DNA from: an uncultured Microbacterium sp.
GTDB taxonomy: Bacteria > Actinomycetota > Actinomycetes > Actinomycetales > Microbacteriaceae
NCBI RefSeq assembly: GCF_947632095.1
Contig: NZ_CANROA010000004.1
Span: forward strand, 1 to 64,000
Length of the DNA: 64,000 nt
Reading direction: 5' to 3'
A program made the translations under genes and the position numbers. A model generated the notes under the pieces. That model searched no databases and was not told the origin of the DNA. It was given only the letters and a program-made list of their open reading frames with translations. Shown here piece by piece: positions 16,126 through 25,199 of the stretch (the stretch's first letter is position 1; every line of letters starts with the position of its first letter).

Positions 16126-17721
16126 TCAGTCGAGCGCCTCCCGCATGACCTCCGCGAGCACCCGGTATCCCTCCGAGGAGAGGTGGATGCGGTCGCCGCT
16201 GTCGTTCGCGGGCAGGAGGCGCGTCGCATCGGCGGGGTCGGCGACGGCTGCCGAGAAGTCGAGCACATCGTCGTAGAGGGGGCTCGAGAGCATCCATTCA
16301 TTGGCCGTCGTGCGCACCGATTCCCGTTCGGCGGTGTACGAGCCGACGCCGTTGAACGGGGTCATGGTCGCGCCGATGACCTGCAGGCCGGCGTCGCGCG
16401 CCTGCTGGACGAGGGATTCATAACCCGCGATGAGCTGCGGTGCGCTCACGCCGTCGCCGACGTCGTTGATGCCCTCGAAGAGCACGACGGTCGTCACGCC
16501 CGGCACGGATGCGACGTCGTAGTCGAAGCGCTCGACCGCGCTCATTCCCCGGGCGAGGGTCGCGGACGTCGAGTCGATCGTCACCCGGTTCGACGAGATG
16601 CCGGCATTCACGATGCCGCGCTGTGCGCCATCCGCGTGCAGGCGCTGCGCGAGCTGAGCGGGCCAGCTGGTGAAGCCATCGCGGGTGGATCCGAAACCAT
16701 CCGTGATCGAATCGCCGAGCGTCACGGTCGTGCCCGAAGCGGTCGCCGAGATGACGTCGATGCTCTTGAGGAAGAAGAACGACGTGGAGGTCGTCGTGAA
16801 CGGGGCCTCGGAGCTCGAGGACGCCTGGTCTCCCGCGGCGATGCCGTTGGATGTGAACGCCATGCTGTGGAACGTCGACGTGGGCACATCGCCCTGCACG
16901 TAGACGCTCACGATGAGGTTGCGGTCGGGCGAGATCGCCACGTTGACCGGGTCGCTGATCACTTCAGCGCCGACGGGGATCGTCACGCTCGTGCTGCCGC
17001 CGAACCGCACGGCGGCCGGCGTGCCGGTCGTTGACAGGCCCATCGCCTGCGGTGCGACCGAGGCGGCGCCGATCGTGAGGGGCGCGCTGCCGAAGCGGTT
17101 CGAGAACGTGAGGCGCTGTGCGTTTCCGGTGACCGTCGGGCGAACGACCATGCGCACGGTCTGATCCGAGAATGCGGGACCTCCGGCGGTCAGCGAGGTG
17201 CCCCAGGCGGCGACACGGGCGAGGCGGTGGGGTGCGATGACCCACCGCTGGTCGGCATCGCCGGTTGTCGTCGCCGAGACGACGCCGGTTGCGGATGCCG
17301 TGAGCATCCGCCCGCTTGCCCGGTTCTGCACCTGGAAACCGGTGCCGTCGGCGACGACCTGCCAGAGCTGGTCATCATCGCCCGTGCAGCTCTGCTGTGT
17401 GAGAGCGCCGCCGGTGGCCGCGGCATCCTGCAGGCAGAGCCCGCTGTTCACATTGCTGATGCGGTGAACACCTGGGGAGACCTGCGCGAACCACCAGGAC
17501 TGGGCGGCCGAACCGCGCTCCGCGGAGGTGATGGCGCGGGCCCCGGCGGAGGTCGAGATGCCCGCGATGTCGAGTTGGGCATGCGAGGGGGAGGCGCTCA
17601 GAGAATAGGCGCCGGGGGTGATCTGCACGGTTTCCTGCGCCGGTGCGGCCGCTGCTGTGCTCAGAGCCACTGCTCCCATCATCATCACGGCGGCGAGTGC
17701 CGCCGACATCCATCGCTTCAT
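16126..17721 (-). CDS. Secreted SGNH/GDSL hydrolase with ricin-B lectin domain
   Basis: A 531-residue protein. It has a signal peptide (1-28), then a ricin-type beta-trefoil (about 35-170) with its QxW-like repeats (SWWFAQV, DQLWQVV, DQRWVIA). A C-terminal SGNH hydrolase follows, with the nucleophile Ser in TLGDSITDG, the Asn of GINDVG, and the DxxH pair in DRIHLSSEGY. The lectin suggests docking on a polysaccharide or glycan, and the hydrolase is probably a carbohydrate or lipid esterase. It converges on the GH101 gene, so both may act on host or environmental glycans. The substrate is not evident. Confidence 0.88.
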   Translation of the reverse strand: MKRWMSAALAAVMMMGAVALSTAAAAPAQETVQITPGAYSLSASPSHAQLDIAGISTSAGARAITSAERGSAAQSWWFAQVSPGVHRISNVNSGLCLQDAAATGGALTQQSCTGDDDQLWQVVADGTGFQVQNRASGRMLTASATGVVSATTTGDADQRWVIAPHRLARVAAWGTSLTAGGPAFSDQTVRMVVRPTVTGNAQRLTFSNRFGSAPLTIGAASVAPQAMGLSTTGTPAAVRFGGSTSVTIPVGAEVISDPVNVAISPDRNLIVSVYVQGDVPTSTFHSMAFTSNGIAAGDQASSSSEAPFTTTSTSFFFLKSIDVISATASGTTVTLGDSITDGFGSTRDGFTSWPAQLAQRLHADGAQRGIVNAGISSNRVTIDSTSATLARGMSAVERFDYDVASVPGVTTVVLFEGINDVGDGVSAPQLIAGYESLVQQARDAGLQVIGATMTPFNGVGSYTAERESVRTTANEWMLSSPLYDDVLDFSAAVADPADATRLLPANDSGDRIHLSSEGYRVLAEVMREALD

Positions 17722-17840
17722 GTGCGCTCCCTCGTCTCGGTCACGACGTCGCGAGCGGGTGAAGCGTCGTCGATTCTGACAGCACAGTAGCAGGAGATCG
17801 GACGTCAGATGTCTAATGGCGAGAAAGAGGCGCGGCGCGA

Positions 17841-18863
17841 TCAGCGCACGACGAAGCGCACCGTGTTCCCCCAGGGGTCCGCGGTGACGAGAGCGGGGCC
17901 CGACGAATCGTTCTCGACGCCGGCGTCCGTCAGCCGGGAGGCGATGTCGTCGATATCGGATGCGGCAGGAACCGTGACCGTGAGCGCGCGGAGGCCGGCG
18001 GTCTCGCCGCGCTCACCCGCGCCGCTGCTCTGCCATGTGTTGGTGGCCACGTGGTGGTGGTACCCGCCCGCAGAGTAGAACAGGGCGCCGTCGCTGGCAG
18101 CCGTCACGTCGAACCCGAGCACGCCGGAATAGAAGGCGAGAGCCTCATCGAGATCTCCGACTCGAAGGTGCACATGCCCCATGGTCGCGGTGCCGACGGC
18201 GTCATCGGCTAGGTTCTCGTCGATGAACTGGTTCGGGTCGAGGAAGGCGCTGCCCATGACGACCTCGCCGTTCTCCCACACCCACTCGTCCTCGGGGCGG
18301 TCGATGTAGAGCTCGACGCCGTTGCCCTCGGGGTCGCCGATGTAGAACGCCAGGCTCACGGCGTGGTCGGCGCTGCCCTGGTAGGACTGCGGTGAGAGCT
18401 GCGCGATGCCGGCCAGGGTCTGCGCGAGAGAAGCGGCATCCGGGTAGAGCAGCGCCGAATGGTAGAGCCCTGCGCTCGTCGGATCATCGGCCCCACCCGT
18501 CGTCGCGGTCAAGCGGATCAACGACTCGTCGTGCCCGAGCGAGACCGACTCATCCGACTGCTCGAGGATCTCGAGGCCGAGGATGTCCCGGTAGAAGGCC
18601 GTCATCGTCGGCAGGTCCTGCACGGCGATCTCGATCTCGCCCATGGCGGTCGCCTCGGGAAGCCGCGCGGCCGGATCCGTGATGACGGGGCCGGCTTCGA
18701 CGGGCCCGGAAGACTGTTCCGATGTCGGCTGGGCCGTCGGTTCGGTCGATCGCTCGGAGAGCGCCAGTCCGATGATGAGGACGGCGAGGGCCGCGATGAT
18801 GATCGTCGAGCCGAAGATCCATCGAGCGGTCGGGGAGAGGCGAGTGCTGGTCGGGGCGGTCAC
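17841..18863 (-). CDS. Membrane-anchored two-domain VOC (extradiol dioxygenase-like) protein
   Basis: A 340-residue protein with an N-terminal membrane helix (about 15-37) and a Ser/Thr/Pro-rich linker, then two VOC domains. Domain 1 (about 74-190) ends with DPEGNGVELYID, and domain 2 (about 228-340) starts with GHVHLRVGDLDEALAFY. The body resembles CatE-type catechol-2,3-dioxygenases, normally soluble metal enzymes with His/His/Glu ligands. Some ligand positions differ: domain 1 starts MGEIEI (Glu in place of His), and domain 2 ends DPWGNTVRF (Arg in place of Glu). Placement of the domains outside the membrane is inferred. Confidence 0.8.
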   Translation of the reverse strand: MTAPTSTRLSPTARWIFGSTIIIAALAVLIIGLALSERSTEPTAQPTSEQSSGPVEAGPVITDPAARLPEATAMGEIEIAVQDLPTMTAFYRDILGLEILEQSDESVSLGHDESLIRLTATTGGADDPTSAGLYHSALLYPDAASLAQTLAGIAQLSPQSYQGSADHAVSLAFYIGDPEGNGVELYIDRPEDEWVWENGEVVMGSAFLDPNQFIDENLADDAVGTATMGHVHLRVGDLDEALAFYSGVLGFDVTAASDGALFYSAGGYHHHVATNTWQSSGAGERGETAGLRALTVTVPAASDIDDIASRLTDAGVENDSSGPALVTADPWGNTVRFVVR

Positions 18864-18879
18864 GTCGGAATGGAACGAC

Positions 18880-18909
18880 CGTTGCCGCGGAATTGTTCCC
18901 GCGGCAACG
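18880..18909 (-). terminator. Stem-loop after the lytic-transglycosylase-like gene
   Basis: A perfect 11-bp stem CGTTGCCGCGG/CCGCGGCAACG (18880-18890 with 18899-18909) with an 8-base loop, just past the stop at 18933 on the minus strand and before the VOC gene. Confidence 0.7.
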
Positions 18910-18932
18910 AAATTCGATCGCGAGTGTTCGGA

Positions 18933-19733
18933 TCAGTACCAGTTGACGGCCTGCGAGTGGCCCCAGGCCGAGCACGGGGTGCCGTACGCGCGGGAGATGT
19001 AGTCCAGCCCCCACTTGATCTGCGTCGTGGCGTTGGTGGCCCAGTCGTCGCCGAAGCTGGCCATCTTGTTGCCGGGGAGCGACTGCGGGATGCCGGTCGC
19101 GCCGCCGTCGTTGTTATAGGCCTGGTAGTTCCAGTTCGACTCCTTGTTCCACAGGGAGTTCAGGCACGAGAACTGGTCGGCGCCCCAGCCGTACTGGTCG
19201 GCGGCGATCGTCTGGGCCGTGCGGCGAGCGCCGTCCGGCGTGTTCGCGGCGGCGAGGGCAGCGGCGGCCGCTTCGGCTGCTGCGGCCTTCTCGGTGGCGG
19301 CATCGATGCGGCCACGAAGGGCGGTGGTCTGAGCCTCGACGAGTTCGGTCTGCATGGACATGGCGGCGGTGGCCACGGCGTGCGCGAACGCGTCATCGGC
19401 ATCGGTCGCGCCGTCGAGGGCGCCGACGAGTCCGTCGGTCTGGATCGTGATGGGTTCGGCGCCGAGGTCGAGATCGGTGGATGTGGCGTCGAGAGCCGTG
19501 GCGGCGGCGGAAGTGAGCGCTGCCCGCGCGGTGGTCGCGGTGACGGCGCCGGTGGCGGCGTTCAGTCCGACCTGCGCGCTTTCGGCGATGGTCGTGCGAG
19601 CGGATTCGGATGCCGCAGCGGGTGCGATGCTGGCGAGTCCGAGGGAGGCGATCAGGCCCAAGGCGAGGCCGGCGGTGACGGTGAGGACGGTGGTGCGGTG
19701 ACGGGGCGTGGAGAGCGAGTGGGTTTCGAGCAT
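18933..19733 (-). CDS. Secreted lytic transglycosylase-like cell-wall protein
   Basis: A 266-residue secreted protein with a signal peptide (about 1-42, cut near APAAAS). A long Ala-rich, probably helical middle (45-170) follows. The C-terminal domain of about 85 residues has FSCLNSLWNKESNWNYQA, ATGIPQSLPGNKM and W...IKWGLDYI, the pattern of soluble lytic transglycosylase-like domains in actinobacterial aggregation-promoting or muralytic proteins. The Glu in NKESNW is the likely catalytic residue. The gene has its own upstream region and terminator. The likely role is peptidoglycan remodelling. Confidence 0.85.
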   Translation of the reverse strand: MLETHSLSTPRHRTTVLTVTAGLALGLIASLGLASIAPAAASESARTTIAESAQVGLNAATGAVTATTARAALTSAAATALDATSTDLDLGAEPITIQTDGLVGALDGATDADDAFAHAVATAAMSMQTELVEAQTTALRGRIDAATEKAAAAEAAAAALAAANTPDGARRTAQTIAADQYGWGADQFSCLNSLWNKESNWNYQAYNNDGGATGIPQSLPGNKMASFGDDWATNATTQIKWGLDYISRAYGTPCSAWGHSQAVNWY

Positions 19734-19740
19734 GACGAAC

Positions 19741-19820
19741 GTAACGATCCTTTGAGGTATCCGAGAGCCGCGTCGTGGCGGCAGTCGCGCCGTCGGGGTG
19801 GGCGCGCAAGGTAACGATTC
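19741..19820 (-). promoter_or_regulatory. Repeated GTAACGAT motif upstream of the muralytic gene
   Basis: GTAACGATCC at 19741-19750 and GTAACGATTC at 19811-19820 are direct repeats 70 bp apart in the upstream region of the secreted transglycosylase gene. GTAAC/GTTAC half sites are characteristic of MtrA-type regulators of wall hydrolases in Actinobacteria. The unusual spacing makes this tentative. Confidence 0.3.
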
Positions 19821-19904
19821 TGCATCATCCCGGCTGAATGCTTGATCCGTGAACGCTGGATGTGCAGTGTGAGCGCCCTCGCTCGATCGTCGTATGCGCC
19901 CCGC

Positions 19905-21188
19905 TCAGCGGTCGGGGAGCTCCCCGCCGTGGTCCCGCACCATCGCGCGCAGACGCCGGAAGACCTCGGGGGTCGCGATGCCGTCGTGCTCGAACTCGTT
20001 CGTCACCCAGTTCTGCGCGTTCCCGACCTTCGAAAGGGTGTCCAGCTGCAGGCCCGAATCGACGTACATATCGTCGAAGTACACCGCCGCGGCCAGGGGT
20101 ACTTCGTTGGCGGCCAGTCGGTCGAGGTCGTACAGCGCCGGCCACTCGCCGCGCTCGTGCAGGGCGTGCACGGCGGATGCTGCCGGGCGCAGCAGACGCA
20201 CCTGCTCGAACATCCAGGGGAACGACATCTCGCCGGTGAACAGCAGCGGCCTCTCGGCAACGCCGAACTGCGGACGCCGGTCGCGCTCGCGCTGCGCCGA
20301 CCAGGCGGTCGCGCCGCGGGTGCCATCGGCGTAAATGCTCTCCTGCAGCGACCAGTACAGCGGGCCGCCGGCCGAGGACGTGCGCGCCTGGACACCGGCG
20401 AGGAACGCCTCCGAGAGGCGGCCGGGCCGGATGAAAGCCTCATCGATCAGCCAGTGCATCCGCTCGAAACCGGGCTTCATGCCGAAGTCCGAACCGAGCG
20501 ACTGGAAGCGCTCGACGGTGAGCCGGTCGCCGTCCGCGAGGTGCACGTCGCTGCCGGCGAGGACGTCCGCGATCGCCGCCACCGTGTCGACATCGTGCGG
20601 GAAGCGGCGACGGTACTCGGCGTTCTTCTGCTCGGTGCGGGTGAACGTGCGCCGGTAGACCTCGTCGACATCGGCCGGGATGCCGGGGATGCCGCCGCAC
20701 ACATACGACGCGGTGATCGCCTCGGGCGCGTAGCTGAGATAGGCCATCGTCAGCCATCCGCCGTAGCTCTGCCCGAGCGTCGCCCAGCGGCGGGAACCGT
20801 AGACCTCGCGGCGCACGAGTTCAAGGTCGCGTACGATCGAGTCGGCGCGGAAGCAGACGAGGAATTCCCCGCCGCGCTCGCCGCGTTCGGCGATCATGGT
20901 CGCCTCGAGCGGGGTGCTGCGACCGGTGCCGCGCTGGTCGACGAGAACGATGCGGTAGTCCTTCAGCGCCTCATCGATCCACCCGGACCGGCCGGTCGGG
21001 CGCGGGTTCGCACCTCCCGGGCCACCCTGCAGGAACGTCAGCAGCGGCAGATCCTGCGTGCGGCGATCCGGGTCGACGAGTTCGCGCACGAAGACCTCGA
21101 TCTGCTCACCCTCTGGATCGTTCCAATCCAGGGGAGCGGGGAGCGTCTGCTCGCGCACGAAGATTCCGGGCAGGTGGTACTCGATCAC
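19905..21188 (-). CDS. Alpha/beta hydrolase, proline iminopeptidase-like (S33)
   Basis: A 427-residue cytoplasmic hydrolase. The oxyanion loop is FLQGGPGGANPRP, the nucleophile elbow is GQSYGG, and a DQRGTGRSTP motif is shared with prolyl aminopeptidases. A helical cap fills the middle, and the His of the triad is likely in the last 20 residues. The start is GTG at 21188. The gene follows the siderophore ABC ATPase by only 42 bases on the same strand, so co-transcription is possible. A role in opening a peptide or ester siderophore would fit but is pure inference; peptide or amide hydrolysis is the conservative call. Confidence 0.85.
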   Translation of the reverse strand: MIEYHLPGIFVREQTLPAPLDWNDPEGEQIEVFVRELVDPDRRTQDLPLLTFLQGGPGGANPRPTGRSGWIDEALKDYRIVLVDQRGTGRSTPLEATMIAERGERGGEFLVCFRADSIVRDLELVRREVYGSRRWATLGQSYGGWLTMAYLSYAPEAITASYVCGGIPGIPADVDEVYRRTFTRTEQKNAEYRRRFPHDVDTVAAIADVLAGSDVHLADGDRLTVERFQSLGSDFGMKPGFERMHWLIDEAFIRPGRLSEAFLAGVQARTSSAGGPLYWSLQESIYADGTRGATAWSAQRERDRRPQFGVAERPLLFTGEMSFPWMFEQVRLLRPAASAVHALHERGEWPALYDLDRLAANEVPLAAAVYFDDMYVDSGLQLDTLSKVGNAQNWVTNEFEHDGIATPEVFRRLRAMVRDHGGELPDR

Positions 21189-21230
21189 AGCGGTGCGCGT
21201 CCTTCTCTTGCAGTGGGCTCCGGCGCGAGT

Positions 21231-22031
21231 CTAGCCCGCCTGCGCGATGGCATGCCGCCAGCGCGGCACCACGAGGGGGCTCTTCGATTCGGGGTCGAGG
21301 ATCACCCGAGCATCCAGCCCGAAGACGTCCGAGACGAGCGATTCGGTGATGACCTCGTCCGGCGATCCGGTCCTCACGATCGTCCCGTCCTTCATCGCGA
21401 TGATGTGGTCGGCGTAACGGGCCGCCTGGTTGAGGTCGTGCAGCACGGCGACGAGGGTCGTGCCCTGCGCGCGATTGAGCGATCGGCAGAGCTCGAGCAG
21501 CTCGATCTGGTGGTTCAGGTCGAGGTAGGTGGTCGGCTCGTCAAGGAGCAGGATCGACGTTTGCTGCGCGAGCGCGACCGCCATCCAGACGCGCTGACGC
21601 TGGCCACCGGAGAGCTCGTCGACGAGGCGTCCGGACAGCTCGCGGATGCCCGTTGCGTCCATGGCCTGCGCGACTGCCACCTCGTCCTCCGGCGACCAGG
21701 GAGTGAACAGGCGCTGGTGCGGGTAACGACCGCGCGAGACGAGGTCGATCACACGGATGCCGTCCGGGGCGCTCGGCCCCTGCGGCAGCAGGCCGATCTC
21801 GCGGGCGATGGTCTTCGTCGGCATCCGATGCACCGATTGCCCGTCCAACAGCACGCTGCCGCTGCTTGGCGGCAGGAGCCGCGTCAGGCTCTTCAACAGT
21901 GTCGACTTGCCGCACGCGTTCGGCCCGACGATCACGGTGAACGCGCCGTCCGGGATCGACACCGAGACCTCGGCGCAGATGATCTTGTCGGCATATCCCA
22001 GGGCGGCTTCGTGCACGCGCAGTCTGGTCAT
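21231..22031 (-). CDS. Siderophore ABC transporter ATP-binding protein (FepC-type)
   Basis: A 266-residue ATPase that powers import of a ferric siderophore. The Walker A is GPNACGKST, the signature LSGGQRQRVWMA, the Walker B LLLDEPTTYLD, and the switch His is in AVLHDLNQAARYADH. The start ATG at 22031 is preceded by a purine-rich AAAGAAGAA and overlaps the stop of the permease gene. It is the last transporter gene of the four-gene unit beginning at 25114. Confidence 0.95.
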   Translation of the reverse strand: MTRLRVHEAALGYADKIICAEVSVSIPDGAFTVIVGPNACGKSTLLKSLTRLLPPSSGSVLLDGQSVHRMPTKTIAREIGLLPQGPSAPDGIRVIDLVSRGRYPHQRLFTPWSPEDEVAVAQAMDATGIRELSGRLVDELSGGQRQRVWMAVALAQQTSILLLDEPTTYLDLNHQIELLELCRSLNRAQGTTLVAVLHDLNQAARYADHIIAMKDGTIVRTGSPDEVITESLVSDVFGLDARVILDPESKSPLVVPRWRHAIAQAG

Positions 22032-23083
22032 TTCTTCTTTCCCTCTCGCAGGAGAAGCCACAGGAAGTACAGTCCGCCGATCGACACGGTCACGATGCCG
22101 ACGGGCAGGGGGGAGTCGGGATGGACGCGCTGCGCGATCACGTCGGCGAGCAGCAGGAGGAAGGAGCCGACCGCGGCGGTCGGTCCCAGTGCCAGGCCGT
22201 CCGAGTGCACGAGGCGACGCGCGATCTGCGGCGCGGCCAGCGCGATGAACGAGATCGGACCGGCGGTGGCGGTGGCGACCGTGGTCAGGCCGACGCCGAT
22301 GAAGATCGCCGTCACCTGCAGGCGGCGCACGTTCTGGCCGAGCGCGGTCGCGAACGGGACGCCGATCCGCGTCAGCCGCATGGGCCGTGCGAGCAGGCAC
22401 GCGGCGCCGATCAGCAGCACCGAGCATCCGAATGCGGTGAGGAACGCCGGCCAGGAAGTGCCCGACAGGTTCCCGGCGCCCCACAGGCTCGCCATGATGG
22501 CATCCTCGACGGTCGCCGTCAGCAGGATCCACACGTTCACCGATGCGAGCATCGCGCTCACACCGATGCCGACGATGATGAGGCGCACGCCGCGGATGGA
22601 GCCGCGCTGAGAGGCGAGGAAGAACACCACGAACGCGGTGACGACCCCACCGGTCAGGGCGCCGACCATCGTCGCGGTCGCTCCGCCGCCCAGGAGCAGC
22701 ATCACGACGATCGCGCCGGTGTAGCTTCCCGTCTGGAATCCGATCACATCGGGCGAACCCAGCGGGTTCGCGGTGAGGTTCTGGAAGATCGCGCCGCTGA
22801 AGGCGAGGCATGTGCCCAGCAGGACCGCCATGAGGATGCGCGGCGCCCGCCATTCGAGCACCACCATGTTCGTGTAGTCATCGCCGAGGCCCACCAGCGC
22901 GCGTGCCGCCTCGAGCGCCGTGATCTGGGCGGAACCGGTGAGCACGGCGATGAATGCGAGGGCGACCGTCGCGATCCACAGGCCGGTGCACAGGCGCGCG
23001 GAGCGCGCGTCGACGATGAGGAACGGGCTGCCTGACGGACCGATCCGGTGCATCCGGCGGCCGAAGTCGAGGGCGGTCATCAT
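22028..23083 (-). CDS. Siderophore ABC permease (FecCD family), second subunit
   Basis: A 351-residue membrane protein with about nine hydrophobic segments. The FecCD-family landmarks include WRAPRILMAVLLG, LTANPLGSPDVIGF and the C-terminal GPISFIALAAPQIARRL. It forms the channel as a heterodimer with the adjacent permease. The start ATGATGA at 23083 overlaps the stop of the upstream permease by four bases. Confidence 0.94.
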   Translation of the reverse strand: MMTALDFGRRMHRIGPSGSPFLIVDARSARLCTGLWIATVALAFIAVLTGSAQITALEAARALVGLGDDYTNMVVLEWRAPRILMAVLLGTCLAFSGAIFQNLTANPLGSPDVIGFQTGSYTGAIVVMLLLGGGATATMVGALTGGVVTAFVVFFLASQRGSIRGVRLIIVGIGVSAMLASVNVWILLTATVEDAIMASLWGAGNLSGTSWPAFLTAFGCSVLLIGAACLLARPMRLTRIGVPFATALGQNVRRLQVTAIFIGVGLTTVATATAGPISFIALAAPQIARRLVHSDGLALGPTAAVGSFLLLLADVIAQRVHPDSPLPVGIVTVSIGGLYFLWLLLREGKKK

Positions 23084-24162
23084 GCCTCCGAGACGCGGAA
23101 TCGGCGGACCATCGCGATGAGCACCGGGGCTCCGATGAACGCGGTGACGACGCCGACGGGGACTTCTCCGGCGATGATCACGCGGCCGACGACGTCGGCG
23201 AAGCCGAGCACGATCGGAGCGATGAGCACGGAATAGGCCATGATCCAGCCCTGGTGCGGCCCGACGATCATGCGGGCGACGTGCGGCGCCAGCAGGCCGA
23301 TGAAGCCGATCGGGCCGGCGGCGGCGGTCGCGCCGCCGGCGAGCAGAGCGATCGCGATGAGGACGACGAGCCGGATGCGGTTCGGATGCGCGCCCATCGC
23401 GACGGCGGATGCCTCGCCGAGGGAGAGCACATCCAGCGAGCGCGTGCTCAGGGCTGCGATGACGAGGCCGACGATGATCAGCGGGGCGATCGACCAGGTC
23501 GCATCGAGCGGCTGCGAGGCGGTGGTGCCCGCCGACCAGCCGCGCATGCGCTGCAGCACATCGGAGTTCGTCAGCAGCACGGCGGACGAGAACCCGGCGA
23601 GCACGGCGCCCAGCGCGACGCCGGACAGCGTCATGCGCACGGGGTTGCCCCGGGCGGCGCCGGAGTTGCCGATGATGAACACCAGCACGGAGGTCGCCAG
23701 GGCGCCGGCGAACGACCACCACATGTACTGCGAGATGCTCGTGACGCCGAAGAACGCCAGGCCGACCACCACGGCGAGCGATGCGCCGGCGTTGACGCCG
23801 AGGATGCCGGGGTCGGTCATCGGGTTGCGCGTGACGGCCTGCATGAGGCCGCCGGCGACGCCGAGCGCCGCACCGGCGAGCAGGATGAGCACGGTGCGCG
23901 GAACGCGGGAGAGCCAGACGGTCTGCGAGATCGGGTTATCGGCATCGGGGTGCGCAAGCGCGTTCAGAACCTCCGTGGGAGGGATGCTGCGCGAGCCGAC
24001 GAGCATGCTGGCGATCAGTGCGAGAGCGCACAGGGCGATCAGCGGGATGAGCAGCAGGCCGCGTCGCGGTGCGCGCGCGTGCGGCTCGGTGCTCGGCGGA
24101 TCCGCGGCGGCCGGCGTTGCTGCCGGCGCCGCGGATCCGCGCGAAGCGGAATCGATCGACAT
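23080..24162 (-). CDS. Siderophore ABC permease (FecCD family), first subunit
   Basis: A 360-residue permease. It has a Pro/Ala-rich cytoplasmic N-tail (about 35 residues), then nine or so membrane segments. Typical motifs are SRVPRTVLILLAGAALGVAGG, RNPMTDPGILGVNAGAS and GPIGFIGLLAPHVARMI. The ATG at 24162 starts seven bases after the stop of the binding-protein gene. Upstream in-frame codons overlap that gene and are not needed for the family. Confidence 0.93.
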   Translation of the reverse strand: MSIDSASRGSAAPAATPAAADPPSTEPHARAPRRGLLLIPLIALCALALIASMLVGSRSIPPTEVLNALAHPDADNPISQTVWLSRVPRTVLILLAGAALGVAGGLMQAVTRNPMTDPGILGVNAGASLAVVVGLAFFGVTSISQYMWWSFAGALATSVLVFIIGNSGAARGNPVRMTLSGVALGAVLAGFSSAVLLTNSDVLQRMRGWSAGTTASQPLDATWSIAPLIIVGLVIAALSTRSLDVLSLGEASAVAMGAHPNRIRLVVLIAIALLAGGATAAAGPIGFIGLLAPHVARMIVGPHQGWIMAYSVLIAPIVLGFADVVGRVIIAGEVPVGVVTAFIGAPVLIAMVRRFRVSEA

Positions 24163-24169
24163 GGATCGG

Positions 24170-25114
24170 TCAGGAGACCTTGTCGGATGCCGTGACGAGA
24201 GCCGTGAGGTCGTTGAGCCACGCCGCATAGTTGCTCGAGGTCATGGCTCCCTTGGAGCCCCAGGCGCCGAGCTGATCGGCCTTGACCGCGGGGAGGACGT
24301 CCCACAGGTCGGTGGTGAAGGCGTAGTCGTCTCCGTAGCCCTCGATGAGGATCACGTCCGCGTCGTAGGAGGAGGCATCCTCCCAGGCGATCTGACCCCA
24401 GGGGTTCCCGGTCGCGGGCGGCTCGGCGCCGACGATCGTCGCACCGAGCTCTTCGAGCAGGTCGGCCTGCACGAGGCCGACGCCGGTGTAGAGCATCTCC
24501 TTCGACGGGCTCGTGAGCATGACGTTCAGGCCGGTGCCGTCGATCGCCGCGCGGAAGGATTCCTTGGCCTCGGCGAGGTCGTCATCGGAACTCGTGATGG
24601 CGTCGGAGGAGACGTCCGCGCCGAGGAATTCCGCGACCTCGCGCACGAAGGCGATGCTCTCGTCGACCGAGGTGCCCTTGGGCAGCGGGATGAAGTCCGC
24701 GACACGGGTCACCTGGGCGTTGACGTCCTCATCGAACCAGGACCATCCGTCGGCCGTGCCCTGGCCGATGATGGCGTCCGGGCGCAGCTCGGCGAGCTTC
24801 TCGACGTCGATCTCTCCGTCCTTGCCGACGAAGTCGATGCCGGAGGTGTCGATGTCGCCCATGACGAACGGGTTCTCGCAGTCGAAACCGAAGAGCGCGT
24901 CGGGCTCGAGGCCGTACTCGTGCAGGGCGCTGTATGCGTAGCAATCCATGACGAGGCTCGCGGGTCGGGTGTCGAACGATAACTCCAGGCCGTCGATGCT
25001 GGGGTGCGCGAACGTGACGCCGTCGGCGCCTTCCGGCGTCTCCGCTGCGGAGCAGGAGGTGAGCAGCAGGGCCGTCGCGGCGAGGCAGGCGGGGAGGATG
25101 AGGCGGCGGTTCAC
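24170..25114 (-). CDS. Siderophore-binding lipoprotein (FepB/FhuD-type)
   Basis: A 314-residue periplasmic-type binding protein tethered by lipobox LTSC (Cys21). The domain resembles the TroA-like fold of ferric-siderophore receptors: 'LRPDAIIGQG' in the first lobe, 'YDADVILIEGYGDDY' in the second, and a long helix linking them. It is first in its operon and lies behind an IdeR-like box. The siderophore type cannot be read from the sequence. Confidence 0.92.
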   Translation of the reverse strand: MNRRLILPACLAATALLLTSCSAAETPEGADGVTFAHPSIDGLELSFDTRPASLVMDCYAYSALHEYGLEPDALFGFDCENPFVMGDIDTSGIDFVGKDGEIDVEKLAELRPDAIIGQGTADGWSWFDEDVNAQVTRVADFIPLPKGTSVDESIAFVREVAEFLGADVSSDAITSSDDDLAEAKESFRAAIDGTGLNVMLTSPSKEMLYTGVGLVQADLLEELGATIVGAEPPATGNPWGQIAWEDASSYDADVILIEGYGDDYAFTTDLWDVLPAVKADQLGAWGSKGAMTSSNYAAWLNDLTALVTASDKVS

Positions 25115-25168
25115 AGAAGACCGTTTCTGTCGATGGGGAGGGACGCGACGACGTTAGCACGACCTAAC

Positions 25169-25187
25169 TAAGGTGAGCCAAACCTTA
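25169..25187 (-). promoter_or_regulatory. IdeR/DtxR-like iron box of siderophore operon 1
   Basis: Read on the minus strand this is TAAGGTTTGGCTCACCTTA, which matches 15 of 19 positions of the IdeR/DtxR consensus TTAGGTTAGGCTAACCTAA. It lies about 55 bp upstream of the binding-protein start. A weaker neighbouring half site (TTAGNNNNNNCTAACTAA-like, 25154-25171) overlaps it. Iron-bound IdeR would repress the operon. Confidence 0.8.
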
Positions 25188-25199
25188 ATCCAGAGGATG

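Noticed and set aside
19734..19904. c-di-AMP (ydaO) riboswitch upstream of the wall-hydrolase gene
   Set aside because: The gap is long enough, but I could not find the conserved core elements of the ydaO motif.
19842..22610. A 922-codon plus-strand ORF across the hydrolase and siderophore ABC genes
   Set aside because: It is antisense to four clear genes and its sequence is low-complexity shadow coding.
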